64,000 nucleotides of DNA from Akkermansiaceae bacterium (lineage in GTDB: Bacteria > Verrucomicrobiota > Verrucomicrobiia > Verrucomicrobiales > Akkermansiaceae). This document shows, one piece after another, positions 48,653-58,474 of the stretch; position 1 is the first letter of the stretch; every line of letters begins with the position of its first letter. Position numbers and translations under genes: made by a program. Under the pieces are notes generated by a model, which was not told the origin of the DNA, did not search any database, and saw nothing but the letters and a program-made list of their open reading frames with translations. The DNA lies in NCBI GenBank assembly GCA_903919975.1, contig CAIXKE010000064.1, positions 1-64,000 on the forward strand. Direction: 5' to 3'.

Positions 48653-50410
48653 ATGATCACTCTCGCCAATCCCCTGGGTCTGATCGCTCTGCTCGGTATT
48701 CCCGCGATCCTCGCGATTCATTTTCTTCAGCGCAAGGTACGGGAAATCCCCGTCTCGACCTTATTCTTGCTAGATCAAACTCGGCGCGAGGCGGCCAGCG
48801 GCAGGAGGCTTGATCGATTGATCCCATCGATCCCGCTGTGGATGCAATTACTCGCCGTCCTTTTGCTCACATGGTTTCTATCAGAACCGCGCTATCGGAA
48901 ATCCGGAAGCGTCCAGCGAGTCGCGGTGGTGGTGGATCCATCCGCCTCCATGAGCGTCTTCAAGCAGAAGGCGATCGAGCGTTTGGTCGGAATCCTGCCC
49001 GAGCTTCAGGGGCCCGCATCGGAAATCCAGTTGACCGTTTTGGAATCCGCTCCCGACCGGCCGCGCCTTTACACCGGCTCCTCGATCGATGCGCTCAAGG
49101 CGGCCCTCGAATCATGGCAGCCCCATGACGGACCGGTCGATCCCACCCGCTCCCTGCGCCTCGCCCGCTCGTTCGTTTCACGCGAAGGAATCGTTCTCTA
49201 TCTAACCGATGCGCCGTCCGGACCGCTGCCATTCCAAGCCCGCTTGCTGGCTGTGGGCGAGGCGATCGAGAACGTCGGATTCACGGGCGTTTCATTCACC
49301 ACCGAGGAGGGAGCGCTGGTTTGGCGCGCGCTGCTGAAAAATCACGGCACCCAAGCGGTCGACCGGACTTGGTCGATGCAAACTTCAAGTGGCTCCACCG
49401 AACCTAGGCCTGTCTACCTCAATCCGGGTGCACTTGTCACGCTTCAAGCGTCATTTCCGCACGATGCGAAAAATGTTCGCATTGTTTTATCCTCCGATCA
49501 ATTTCCGCTGGATGACGTGTTGCCGCTAGTCGCGCCTCGCCCAAAAACGATCTCCTTATTAACCGCCACCTCGCCCGCGTTCGCCGGACTGGCCACCAAG
49601 CTGCTACACGCGCTTGATACTGCGGAAACCTCCCGTGATGCGGCGACGGCCGATCTATCCATCGCCAGCTACAATCCGCTCAATCCCGCGTTACCCACAA
49701 GAAATGCCATTGTTTTCGTTGAGAATGAAGTCCGCACCGGAGCTTGGCTCAAGGGTGGCATCGTCGCGGAAGCCAACCCGCTGATGGATGGACTCAATTG
49801 GCAGTCATTGCTGGTCCGAGAAACCGCCGAAATCGAGCGCAGGCAGACCGATACCGTGATACTCTGGCAGGACAAGCGGGCGCTGATTTTTCTGCGCGAA
49901 TCCAATGGCACCCAGCAATTGCTCTTCAACTTTGATCCCGGCCTCTCCAATGCGGAAAAACAACCGGCATTCATCGTGTTGTTGCATCGGTTTGCCGAAT
50001 CCATCCGCTCTGCGAAAATCGCGCCGCTCGCCGCAAATCTCGAAACTGGCGAGCCACTCAACCTCAGGGCCGCACCAGGAATTCCGCTAAGCATCCGCGC
50101 CACCGATCCCGCTGGAAAAACAATCGGCCATGCCGACATTCAAGCCGCCAATGCGCTGCCCGGATTTCTAACCATCGATCAGAACGAGCAAACGCTACTC
50201 ACCGCCGCCGTGCATTTCGGCGATCCCCGGGAGGCGGATTTTTCCGCTTGTGCCACCTCAACCCCTGAGGAAACCCGCAACGCCGCCGCGATCGAACGCC
50301 ACACCCGTCCGGACCCCTTGTGGCGGATTTGGATTTTGGTGTTATTGGTAGCACTGATGATTTCCTGGAAATACACGGCGGCTAAATTATCAACGATCAC
50401 CTCGACATGA
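48653..50410 (+). CDS. BatA-domain membrane protein
   Basis: 585 residues. The N-terminus is the BatA domain: NPLGLIALLGIPAILAIHFL, then QRKVREIPVSTLFLL and a second helix near residue 65. A VWA-like region starts at VAVVVDPSASMSV. The protein ends with a transmembrane helix (IWILVLLVALMISW) and overlaps the next gene by ATGA. Homologues belong to Bat/VWA operons with MoxR ATPases; no MoxR is present here. A role in envelope or aerotolerance functions is only suggested by the family name. Confidence 0.8.
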   Translation: MITLANPLGLIALLGIPAILAIHFLQRKVREIPVSTLFLLDQTRREAASGRRLDRLIPSIPLWMQLLAVLLLTWFLSEPRYRKSGSVQRVAVVVDPSASMSVFKQKAIERLVGILPELQGPASEIQLTVLESAPDRPRLYTGSSIDALKAALESWQPHDGPVDPTRSLRLARSFVSREGIVLYLTDAPSGPLPFQARLLAVGEAIENVGFTGVSFTTEEGALVWRALLKNHGTQAVDRTWSMQTSSGSTEPRPVYLNPGALVTLQASFPHDAKNVRIVLSSDQFPLDDVLPLVAPRPKTISLLTATSPAFAGLATKLLHALDTAETSRDAATADLSIASYNPLNPALPTRNAIVFVENEVRTGAWLKGGIVAEANPLMDGLNWQSLLVRETAEIERRQTDTVILWQDKRALIFLRESNGTQQLLFNFDPGLSNAEKQPAFIVLLHRFAESIRSAKIAPLAANLETGEPLNLRAAPGIPLSIRATDPAGKTIGHADIQAANALPGFLTIDQNEQTLLTAAVHFGDPREADFSACATSTPEETRNAAAIERHTRPDPLWRIWILVLLVALMISWKYTAAKLSTITST

Positions 50411-53088
50411 TCTTCACCTCGCTCGAATACTTTTTATTACTCCCCGCCCTGGCACTCGCCGGGTGGTTCTGGCGCGGCCTGCGGCTGCACTCGCCGCTTC
50501 GCGCCTTAATTCTGATTCTCGCCGTGATCGCCCTCGCGGAACCCCGCATCCAGTGGCAACAAAACTCGCTTGATTTATACGTTTTGCTAGACCGCTCCGA
50601 CTCCACCGAGGACTTGATCGACAAAGGCCTGCCGGAATGGCAACGCTTGCTGGAAGATGCCAGACCTGGCCGCAATGACACGCTGCGTTTCATCAACTAC
50701 GCCACCGAAGTCGCCGAACTCGGTGCGGATGGATCGTTCTTCACCGGTTCACGGAAATCCACCCGCACCGGCATCGCGCTTTCATCCATCTCCGCCCAAG
50801 TGGATGACAAACGTCCCTCACGTGTGCTGCTTTTCACCGATGGTTTCGCAACCGAGCCGCTGCATGAGGCCGCCGCGCAAATGCAGGCCAGCGGCATTCC
50901 TTTGGATTTCCGCCTCATCCGAGATGATCAGGAAAACGATTTCCGCTTGAGTCGCCTGAGCTTTCCCGAGCGAGTGCAGGTGGGCGAACCCTTCGTTATT
51001 TCCATCACCGTGCGCGGTGCGAGTGATGCGTCTTTTCCACTCGTCCTGCGCCGGAATGGTCAGACGCTCAGCGAATCGTCCGTCACACTTGTCAACGGTC
51101 TCGCCACAGTCGAGTTCACCGACCGCATCCCGCGCTCGGGTGGCTTCGAATACCAAGCCGAGATCCGCCCGGACAATGACGCGCACCCCGGCAATAACAA
51201 GGCTTCACGCTGGATTGAAATCATCGGCGGACCACGCCTGATCCTCGCCACTCACTATCAGAACGACCCGCTGGCCAAGGCGCTTGAGGCACTCGATTTC
51301 AGCGTTGAAACCGTCACCGACCTCGGGAAACTGCATTCCGGATTGCTCAGCGGCGCAAGGGCGGTCGTGCTCAACAACGTGCCTGCCCACGAGGTTCCGA
51401 CGGATTTTCTCAAGTCGCTCGACTTCTTTGTCCGCGAACAAGGGGGTGGGCTGATGATGGCTGGCGGCGAACAATCATTCGGATCGGGCGGCTATTTCCA
51501 ATCACCCATCGACGAATTATTGCCGGTTTCGATGGAGTTGAAATCCGAGCACCGCAAACTCTCCGTCGCGCTCGCCATCGTGATGGACCGCTCGGGCTCG
51601 ATGTCAGTCGGTATCGCCGGTGGCAAAACCAAGATGGATCTAGCAAACTCCGGCGCGGCGGATGCGATCAACTTGTTGGGAGCCATGGATCAGATCGCCG
51701 TGTTCGCCGTGGACAGCCAGCCGACTACGGTGATTCCGCTCACCCGCATCGATGATAAAAAAGCCAAACTCATCGAAAGCGTCCGTAAGGTGAAGTCCTC
51801 AGGCGGCGGCATCTTCGTTTATGAAGGGCTCAAGGCTGGTTGGGAGGCCTTGCAAAAATCCCTGGCAGGCACCCGCCATCTCATTCTGTTTTCGGACGCG
51901 CAAGATTCGGAAGAGCCTGGCGATTACAAAAATCTGATCAAAACCATGACCGATAACGGCTGCACGATTTCAGTCATCGGGCTTGGCCGGGACTCTGATG
52001 TCGATTCCGCGCTGCTCGAAGACATTGCAAAGCTAGGCAACGGCCGGGTTTTCTTCTCGGACGAACCGATGGATATCCCGAAAATCTTCGCGCAGGAAAC
52101 GGTGACGATCGCCCGCTCCGCGTTCATCAAGGATGCCGTCGGCGCGCTGGCGTCTCCACGCTGGGCGGAGATCTCACCCAAGCCATTGGATTGGATGAAA
52201 CAGGTGGACGGCTACAATCTATCCTATGCCCGCGAGGATGCGACTGTCTCGCTGCACTCCACTGACGAGTATATCGCGCCGCTGGTATCCCACGCCCGGC
52301 GCGGCCTCGGTCGCAGCGCGGCGGTTTCATTTCCGCTCGGCGGCGAGTATTCAGAAACGGTTAGATCATGGGCGGGTTACGGAGATTTCCTGCAAACCCT
52401 CGGCCGATTCCTGATGGGCAGCGAAATCCCACCGGGCATCGCGCTGCGCCACCGACTCGAAGGCACGCGCCTCACCCTCGATCTGCTCTATGATCCGGAA
52501 ACGTGGTCACAGAAGCTTGCCTCCATGCCGCCGAAAGTCCGGTTGTTGGACAATACCGAAGGTGCCACCCTGGATGTGCCGTGGCGGCGCATCGCTCCCG
52601 GTCATTTTTCGCTAACCCGTGATCTCAATGAAGGCGGCGTCGTCCGCGGTGCGGTGCAAGTAGGCGAGCACTCGCTACCCTTCGGCCCGCTCGGCGTGGG
52701 TTCGTCGGTGGAGTGGGCGTTTGAACCGGAGCGCTTGGCCGAAATGCGTGCGGTCTCGAATCAAACCGGCGGACGCGAGTTGCTTGATCTATCAAAAGCA
52801 TGGCTGCGCCCGCCATTCATCGCGGAAACCGCGCTGAATCTACCACTGGGCATCGCGCTCGTCCTATTGATCCTCGCCGAAGCGCTGGTCACCCGCACCG
52901 GTTGGAAACTCCCACATTTTGCGATTGCTCCGCGATCCAAACCCGCGGTAAAACCGCTGAAAATCTCCCAATCCAAACCCATCATCGTTGCCGACCCCAC
53001 CGTCACCGCAGAGGAAATGCCACCGCCCGCAGCACCTGAGGAAACCGACCGCCAATCCCGATTTCAACGGGCAAAGAACCGGAAGTGA
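50407..53088 (+). CDS. Large VWA-domain membrane protein
   Basis: 893 residues. Two N-terminal helices (YFLLLPALALAGWFW, LRALILILAVIALA) precede a first VWA-like unit (DLYVLLDRSDSTEDL) and a glutamine-amidotransferase-like region around ARAVVLNNVPAHEV and GGGLMMAGGEQSFGSGGY. A second VWA domain has a perfect MIDAS motif (VMDRSGSMSVG, about 395). A C-terminal helix (ALNLPLGIALVLLILAEALV) and a Pro-rich tail end it. The pair of BatA-like and this protein is common in Planctomycetes and Verrucomicrobia. Function unresolved. Confidence 0.82.
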   Translation: MIFTSLEYFLLLPALALAGWFWRGLRLHSPLRALILILAVIALAEPRIQWQQNSLDLYVLLDRSDSTEDLIDKGLPEWQRLLEDARPGRNDTLRFINYATEVAELGADGSFFTGSRKSTRTGIALSSISAQVDDKRPSRVLLFTDGFATEPLHEAAAQMQASGIPLDFRLIRDDQENDFRLSRLSFPERVQVGEPFVISITVRGASDASFPLVLRRNGQTLSESSVTLVNGLATVEFTDRIPRSGGFEYQAEIRPDNDAHPGNNKASRWIEIIGGPRLILATHYQNDPLAKALEALDFSVETVTDLGKLHSGLLSGARAVVLNNVPAHEVPTDFLKSLDFFVREQGGGLMMAGGEQSFGSGGYFQSPIDELLPVSMELKSEHRKLSVALAIVMDRSGSMSVGIAGGKTKMDLANSGAADAINLLGAMDQIAVFAVDSQPTTVIPLTRIDDKKAKLIESVRKVKSSGGGIFVYEGLKAGWEALQKSLAGTRHLILFSDAQDSEEPGDYKNLIKTMTDNGCTISVIGLGRDSDVDSALLEDIAKLGNGRVFFSDEPMDIPKIFAQETVTIARSAFIKDAVGALASPRWAEISPKPLDWMKQVDGYNLSYAREDATVSLHSTDEYIAPLVSHARRGLGRSAAVSFPLGGEYSETVRSWAGYGDFLQTLGRFLMGSEIPPGIALRHRLEGTRLTLDLLYDPETWSQKLASMPPKVRLLDNTEGATLDVPWRRIAPGHFSLTRDLNEGGVVRGAVQVGEHSLPFGPLGVGSSVEWAFEPERLAEMRAVSNQTGGRELLDLSKAWLRPPFIAETALNLPLGIALVLLILAEALVTRTGWKLPHFAIAPRSKPAVKPLKISQSKPIIVADPTVTAEEMPPPAAPEETDRQSRFQRAKNRK

Positions 53089-53136
53089 TGCAGTTTTCCA
53101 GATTGCAATTGCTAGTGGTTTTCCGGAAATTCGGAT

Positions 53137-55056
53137 TCAATGCGAGGCGACGACCAGGCCTGCCGCGGCACAAATGATCGCGATGATCGCGGCGAACAGC
53201 GATTCACCAGCTACCAGACCCGAGGCTAGGGGAATCTTGAAGGCTCCGGCGTGACCCGCCGAACGCTTGGCCCACATCCATGCGATGACGGCACCGATAG
53301 CGAAGCCAAGGCTATTGGAAAAATCCACCACGAAACCCAGTCCGAGTCCCATCGCCGACGGCAAAAAACGGCTGACTGATGGCTTCTTCGCTTCGACGAG
53401 CGGCAGCACGATGCCGATCAATCCGCCGATCAACACCGCCCAGAGCGAGCTTTTCGGCAGATCATCGATCCCGTTCGCCAGCAGGTCCGCCATGGCTTTC
53501 CATGCGCTTGCCGCCGGCATAGGGAAGTGTTTGGTTAGATCCTCCACGCTGGGAGCGAGCGCATACCAGGCCGGGACGATCGAGAGGGTCCCAAAGAAGA
53601 CTCCGGAAAACTGCGCGAGGAATTGTTGCCGCGGATTCGCGCCTAACAGATAGCCGCTCTTCAGGTCGGTCAGCAAGTCCGCCGCGCTGCCTGCCGCCGA
53701 TGCGGTGGTGCCGGCGGCCATCAGGTTCACCACCGTATTGTTGCGAGCCAGCATCGCATAGACGAGCTGAGTGACTTTACCCATAGCGCCAACCGGCGTG
53801 GTGTCCGCCTCCCCCGTCGCGCGGCAGGCCACGAGCGAAAGCACGAAGGACATGGCCACCGCGAAAAGACCGAGGATGATGCCGACATTGAAGGCGATTT
53901 TGAGCAGGATCACCAGACCGATGGTGATGGGGACCAGACCGATCCACAGCCACGACATGGGCACTTCGAGGTGCGCCACGGGTGAGACATTTTTGGAGCT
54001 TTTCATCCGGAGCGCGCGAACGAGCGTGCGCCACTGCAGGGCGAAGGATGTCAGGCTCGAAAACACCATCAGGGCGGTGCCGCCCCACACACCCCAGCGA
54101 CGGGGAATCACCTCCTCCATTCCGGGATGCCACATCGATGGCTTGTAGCCCGCCAGCGATGCGAGGGCGATGTCATGGCTCGTGAGGATGGGAGCCAGCA
54201 CCACGCACAACAACACCGAACCCAACAGCATCGAAAGCGCCATCCGGAGTCCGATGATCATTCCCGCGCCGATCATCAGCACGCCCGGTTCGAAACCGAA
54301 GCCGAAGGGGCGGATTCCGTTAGGCATGAACTTGACGGAAAACGGCAACAGATCCGGGATCGGAAGCCCCTTGCTGACCCAAGCGGCAAGCTTTCCGAAT
54401 GTGTGGTTTGAAAATATTTCCGCGAGTGAGCCCATGTTTTTCAGGATGCCGAACAAGCCACCCACCGCGATACCCATTATGAGCGATCGGGCCTTGCTCA
54501 TTGCCACCTTGCCCTCGGAATAGAGACTGCGCAGGGTTTCCGCCGCCGCGATCCCGCTGGGAAACGGGAGTTGATCCTGATTGATCATCTGGCGCTTCAT
54601 CGGGATCGCGAGGAAAACCCCCAGTGAGGCGGTTAGGAAAACCATGCCGGTCAAGACCCACCACGGCTGGTGATGGCCTTCCACCAGATACAATGCGGCG
54701 AAGGCGCTGCCCACGGTGCCGCCGGTGGACATGCCCGCCGCGCTGGCCGTGCTCTGCATGCAGTTGTTTTCCAGCATCGACATCTGGCTGAGTCTTCCGC
54801 CGGTGAGGGCGCGCATGGCGTTCCACAGGACGTAGGAGATCACGCAGGCTGTGATCGCCACGCCGAAACCCCAACCGAGTTTGAGCGTGGTGTAGAGATT
54901 CGAAACCGAGAGAAACATCCCGAGAACTCCACCCGTCAGCACCGCGCGCCATGTCAACTGCCGCTGGTGATCCCCCTGATAAACTTCACGCAGCCACTTG
55001 AGATCCCGTTCTTCGACTTCGGAGAGTGGATTGGTCGCAGTGGTTGCATCGCTCAT
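53137..55056 (-). CDS. OPT-family oligopeptide transporter
   Basis: 639 residues from the ATG at 55056 (MSDATTATN); the frame is open far upstream but that part is not natural protein sequence. About 14-16 hydrophobic helices with OPT landmarks: SVSNLYTTLKLGWGFGVAI, MLENNCMQSTASAAGMSTGG and the RCxxGE-like RATGEADTTPVGAMGKVTQL. OPT proteins import oligopeptides or metal-siderophore complexes with protons. It is separated by 92 bp from the AIM24 genes and points the same way, so it may share their operon. Confidence 0.88.
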   Translation of the reverse strand: MSDATTATNPLSEVEERDLKWLREVYQGDHQRQLTWRAVLTGGVLGMFLSVSNLYTTLKLGWGFGVAITACVISYVLWNAMRALTGGRLSQMSMLENNCMQSTASAAGMSTGGTVGSAFAALYLVEGHHQPWWVLTGMVFLTASLGVFLAIPMKRQMINQDQLPFPSGIAAAETLRSLYSEGKVAMSKARSLIMGIAVGGLFGILKNMGSLAEIFSNHTFGKLAAWVSKGLPIPDLLPFSVKFMPNGIRPFGFGFEPGVLMIGAGMIIGLRMALSMLLGSVLLCVVLAPILTSHDIALASLAGYKPSMWHPGMEEVIPRRWGVWGGTALMVFSSLTSFALQWRTLVRALRMKSSKNVSPVAHLEVPMSWLWIGLVPITIGLVILLKIAFNVGIILGLFAVAMSFVLSLVACRATGEADTTPVGAMGKVTQLVYAMLARNNTVVNLMAAGTTASAAGSAADLLTDLKSGYLLGANPRQQFLAQFSGVFFGTLSIVPAWYALAPSVEDLTKHFPMPAASAWKAMADLLANGIDDLPKSSLWAVLIGGLIGIVLPLVEAKKPSVSRFLPSAMGLGLGFVVDFSNSLGFAIGAVIAWMWAKRSAGHAGAFKIPLASGLVAGESLFAAIIAIICAAAGLVVASH

Positions 55057-55148
55057 CTGGAGCGAGAATCCCCAGCCAGCGGCGCTTGGCAAGGCATTGA
55101 TAAGCGCCTTGATGGCTGCGGGAGAAGTTAAACGAAACGGCAGGGGAC

Positions 55149-55835
55149 TTACTTGGATCGTTTGGCCGGGCGGAATGGTAAAATCCAGCGGGCGAAGGCG
55201 GAGATTTTGCGGGTTTGAATCCACAGGCGGCCGGTGCCGCTGAAGTGGCAGAACAGGCCTTCGCCAGAGAAGAACAGGGACTTGTATCCGCCGATGCGGC
55301 CGACGCGGTAGTCGAGCGACGAAGAGAACGCCACGATGTGGCCGGTGTCCACGGTGTAGCTGCCGTTCACATCGATGGCGATCATGCCGCCGAAGGTGTT
55401 GAACCACAGGTCGCCGGGGCCGGTGCATTTGATGAGGAAGAGCGATTCGCCAGAGAAGAAGCCTTTGATGAGACCTTGCCACTTAGTCTCGAGCGTGACG
55501 CTGGGGCTGGATGCCACATACGCGGTGTTTTGAAGAAAAAGCACTTCACCCTCTTTGAGTGAGGCGTGGTCCATGTCGCCTGGAGAACCTGGGGCGATGC
55601 CGATTTCGCCCGGGCCATTTTGCGCGGTGAACTCATTGATGAACAGGGATTCTCCCGTGAACAAACGTCTCAGTCCGCCGCGCATTTTGGTTTTCATGCG
55701 CAGGTTGGTGTCCATCGTTGCCATGGCGGATGCTTCCACCTTGATGGTTTGCCCGGTCTGGAGACGGACGGTTAGAAAGCTGAAGTCCGGACGGGCTTCG
55801 ATGCGGGACTCGTATTCGGATGGTTGCGGATTCAT
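55149..55835 (-). CDS. AIM24/TIGR00266-family protein, copy 1
   Basis: 228 residues from the ATG at 55835. Beta-rich AIM24 fold with the recurring GESLFINEFTAQ, KGFFSGESLFLIKCTGPG and YTVDTGHIVAF segments. Each strand pair carries the GESLF/GEGLF motif typical of the family. Family members are cytosolic and of unknown function; some are linked to membrane lipid or phosphate contexts. It is one of three consecutive paralogues and overlaps none of them. Confidence 0.85.
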   Translation of the reverse strand: MNPQPSEYESRIEARPDFSFLTVRLQTGQTIKVEASAMATMDTNLRMKTKMRGGLRRLFTGESLFINEFTAQNGPGEIGIAPGSPGDMDHASLKEGEVLFLQNTAYVASSPSVTLETKWQGLIKGFFSGESLFLIKCTGPGDLWFNTFGGMIAIDVNGSYTVDTGHIVAFSSSLDYRVGRIGGYKSLFFSGEGLFCHFSGTGRLWIQTRKISAFARWILPFRPAKRSK

Positions 55836-55849
55836 CGGATGGATTGGCT

Positions 55850-56530
55850 TCAGCGTGGACGAAGTTTGGGCCCCAGGACTTTTCCGAAGCTGGGTGCGTT
55901 GTGGGATTGGCACCACACGGTGCCATGGCCATTAAAGCGGCAGACGAATCCTTCACCGCCGAGGATCGAAGAAACCCAGCTTTTGCCGGCTTTGCTCAGC
56001 TTGAAATCGAGGGTTTCGTCGAAGCCGACGATGTGGCCGGTATCGACGATGTATTCGCCATCCACGCGCACCGGATAGATCGCTCCGTATGAACTGATGA
56101 CGAGGGTTCCCTTGCCGCTGGCGCGCAGCCAGAACAGGCTTTCCTTGGAGAGTAGGTTTTTGAATCCCTGCCAACCCGTGTCGAAATCGACACCGCTGGA
56201 ACACGCCACGAATGAGCCGGCTTGCAGGATGACGGTCTGGCCATCGAGTTGCATTTCCATCATATCGCCCGGGAGGGTCTGCGAGAGCCAGATGTCGGCA
56301 CCGGATGCGCCTGCGGTGTAGTGGTTGAAGAAGAAGGACTCGCCGCCAAACAATCGCTTGGCCGCTTTGAGCAATCCACCGCTGCTGCCTTTTTTCTTGG
56401 TGGTGGTTTCGAGCGTCACATCGCTGCTCATCGCGATCATCGATCCGCCTTCGGCGGTCATTGTTTCGCCGTTTTCGAGGCGGATGCGGGCGGCGGCGGA
56501 CCCTGGATTGTGGATGATTTCTGTTTGCAT
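55850..56530 (-). CDS. AIM24/TIGR00266-family protein, copy 2
   Basis: 226 residues, AIM24 fold: METTTKKKGSSGGLLKAAK region, LFGGESFFFNHYTAG, NLLSKESLFWLRASGKGTLV and YIVDTGHIVGF. It differs from copy 1 in about half of positions by eye, so the duplication is old. It lies between the two other copies with gaps of only 14 and 8 bp, which implies a single transcript. Confidence 0.85.
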   Translation of the reverse strand: MQTEIIHNPGSAAARIRLENGETMTAEGGSMIAMSSDVTLETTTKKKGSSGGLLKAAKRLFGGESFFFNHYTAGASGADIWLSQTLPGDMMEMQLDGQTVILQAGSFVACSSGVDFDTGWQGFKNLLSKESLFWLRASGKGTLVISSYGAIYPVRVDGEYIVDTGHIVGFDETLDFKLSKAGKSWVSSILGGEGFVCRFNGHGTVWCQSHNAPSFGKVLGPKLRPR

Positions 56531-56538
56531 GCGCGGGA

Positions 56539-57198
56539 TTAGAGTCGTGGGTTCAACCAGCTTTTCAGTCCTGAGAGGCTGCGGGATTGGATGGTGATTT
56601 TGCCCTTGCCGTTCACACGTGTGACAAGGCCCTCACCGCCGAAGAAACTGGAGAAAATGCCGCCCGCCATTTGCACTTTCAGGGTCATCTGCGGTTCGTA
56701 AGTGACGAGGTGGCTGGAATCGACGATGAGTTCGCCGTCCACTTCGCGCTCTAACAATGCTCCGTAGGCGCCATACCAGACGGTGCCTTCGCCGGAGGCC
56801 ATGAGTTTGAAGAGTCCTTCGCGACCGATGAACGAGGCGATGCCCGCCCATTTGAGACCGAGTTTCACGCCGGGGGTGCAGGCGATGTAGGCACCGGGCT
56901 GCAGGCAGATGCTATTGCCCTTCAACTCCAGGGCACCCATGTCGCCGGGGGTGCTTTGCACCAGCGTCACGCGGCGGGTGCCGGAGGAGTTGTTGGTGAA
57001 TTCGCTGATGAAGAGGGATTCGCCGCCGAAGAAGCGTTTGAGGAGAGCCGGGAAAAATCCGCCGTTGAAGCGGGCTTTCATATCCATATCCGCGGACATG
57101 CTGGCCATGGCATCGGATTCGGCGACGATGCTTTCTCCGGGTTCGAGGTCTACGTGGAAATGGGCGAATGCGGGGCGCCCTTCGATTGAGGTTTTCAT
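56539..57198 (-). CDS. AIM24/TIGR00266-family protein, copy 3
   Basis: 219 residues with the same fold: KRFFGGESLFISEFTNNSSG, CLQPGAYIACTPGV, GREGLFKLMASGEGTVWYG and LIVDSSHLVTYEP. The C-terminal SFFGGEGLVTRVNGKGKITI closes the barrel. It is the first of the three in transcription order and starts 4 bp after the stop of the M48 protease gene. The conserved order protease, three AIM24 copies and possibly OPT suggests a functional unit, but its job is not known. Confidence 0.85.
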   Translation of the reverse strand: MKTSIEGRPAFAHFHVDLEPGESIVAESDAMASMSADMDMKARFNGGFFPALLKRFFGGESLFISEFTNNSSGTRRVTLVQSTPGDMGALELKGNSICLQPGAYIACTPGVKLGLKWAGIASFIGREGLFKLMASGEGTVWYGAYGALLEREVDGELIVDSSHLVTYEPQMTLKVQMAGGIFSSFFGGEGLVTRVNGKGKITIQSRSLSGLKSWLNPRL

Positions 57199-57202
57199 AC
57201 GG

Positions 57203-58405
57203 TCATTCTTCTTTATCCGGTTCCTGTACGTTAGTATGGAGATTAGTGCGAAGCCTGTTTTGAAAATCCGTGAAGTTCAAATCGAAAGTTCGAAACTTTT
57301 GATCTGTCGGCAGATTCTTCCATTTCTGTTGCAGGGCATCGATGCGTTCTTGGGTGGCCGGGTGGGTGCTGGCGAATTGCAGCGCGCCCTCGCCTACGTC
57401 CACCGGTGTCACTTCCTTCAGTTTTTCATGCACTTTGCGTTCTTCTTCCTGCATGCGTTGGAAAAACCGGATCATGCCGTCCGGGCGGATGTCCGCCGCC
57501 AGCAGATAGTCCCACCCGTGGCCATCGGCTTCTCGTTCGAAATCCCGGGAAAACCGCCTTGAAAGCAGGAACGAGCCGTTGTCCGTGATGACGGCCACCA
57601 AGCCCGTGACATCGCCTAACAGCGACTGCGCGATCAGAAATAATCCTGCGGACGATAGGACACCGCGGATGCCGTGACGTTGTTTGACGTGCGCGATCTC
57701 ATGAGCCAGCACCCCGGCCACTTCTTCCGGAGTCTCTGCCGCCAGGAGCAGGCCGCTGTGTAAAATCACGTTGCCTCCCGGCATGGCAAACGCATTGATC
57801 GTGGCATTTTCCACCACATGGAACTTCAGGGGATATCGCTTGTCGGAAATGCCCTCCACCAAAGGCTCTGTGATCTTTGCTAACTGCGCGGAGATTTGCT
57901 TATCCGTAATCAAGCGCTCGGAAATCATCATTTGCTTGAACAACTGATCTCCCATCCGGATCTCCAAATCCACCGGCACGCCCCGCGCCACGGTTTTCAC
58001 GATGGGATCACGGCATACATAGAGCATCGCCAATGCGAATACCAATCCACTCAGAACTCCGGACATCACCATGCGCCCCACTCGCCTCGTGCGCTCTACC
58101 CGTGAGCGTTGGCGGATTAGCCCTGCGTTTTGCAGCAATAAGGGATGATCCAAAACGCGGCGATCCGGCGTGTGCATGACTGCCTGTGGATGATCCCCAT
58201 GTTTGAAAAATATCAACCGCTCGCTCGCGCCCCCGGCTTCGATCAGCAAGCGGTCCAATGGCAATTCGAAGTTTCCATGCTCCGAATGAAAGCGGATGGA
58301 TTCGATGCCAAAGCTCACCTCGCCCGATGAGCGGCCCGCCGGCAACATGGGATGGAATGCACCGCCCTCAAAGGCGGCGGGAATCAATCGTTCATCAACC
58401 ATCAT
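57203..58405 (-). CDS. M48-family membrane metalloprotease
   Basis: 400 residues from ATG 58405. The first ~110 residues are a soluble domain (FEGGAFHPMLPAGRSSGEVS), then a transmembrane helix (VMSGVLSGLVFALAMLYVC) and the M48 catalytic part: ENATINAFAMPGGNVILHSG, VLAHEIAHVKQRHG with the HExxH zinc motif, a second hydrophobic stretch, and FEREADGHGWD with the third ligand. Closest in style to BepA/YcaL-like M48 proteases with a cytoplasmic domain added. It heads the AIM24 gene row, so proteolytic quality control of the envelope is a reasonable inference. Confidence 0.86.
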   Translation of the reverse strand: MMVDERLIPAAFEGGAFHPMLPAGRSSGEVSFGIESIRFHSEHGNFELPLDRLLIEAGGASERLIFFKHGDHPQAVMHTPDRRVLDHPLLLQNAGLIRQRSRVERTRRVGRMVMSGVLSGLVFALAMLYVCRDPIVKTVARGVPVDLEIRMGDQLFKQMMISERLITDKQISAQLAKITEPLVEGISDKRYPLKFHVVENATINAFAMPGGNVILHSGLLLAAETPEEVAGVLAHEIAHVKQRHGIRGVLSSAGLFLIAQSLLGDVTGLVAVITDNGSFLLSRRFSRDFEREADGHGWDYLLAADIRPDGMIRFFQRMQEEERKVHEKLKEVTPVDVGEGALQFASTHPATQERIDALQQKWKNLPTDQKFRTFDLNFTDFQNRLRTNLHTNVQEPDKEE

Positions 58406-58474
58406 GACTTCACGCTTCCTGCTCACACCGGATTGCGCCAGCCCAAAAATTGTGCGGCTGATATTGGCGTCAGC

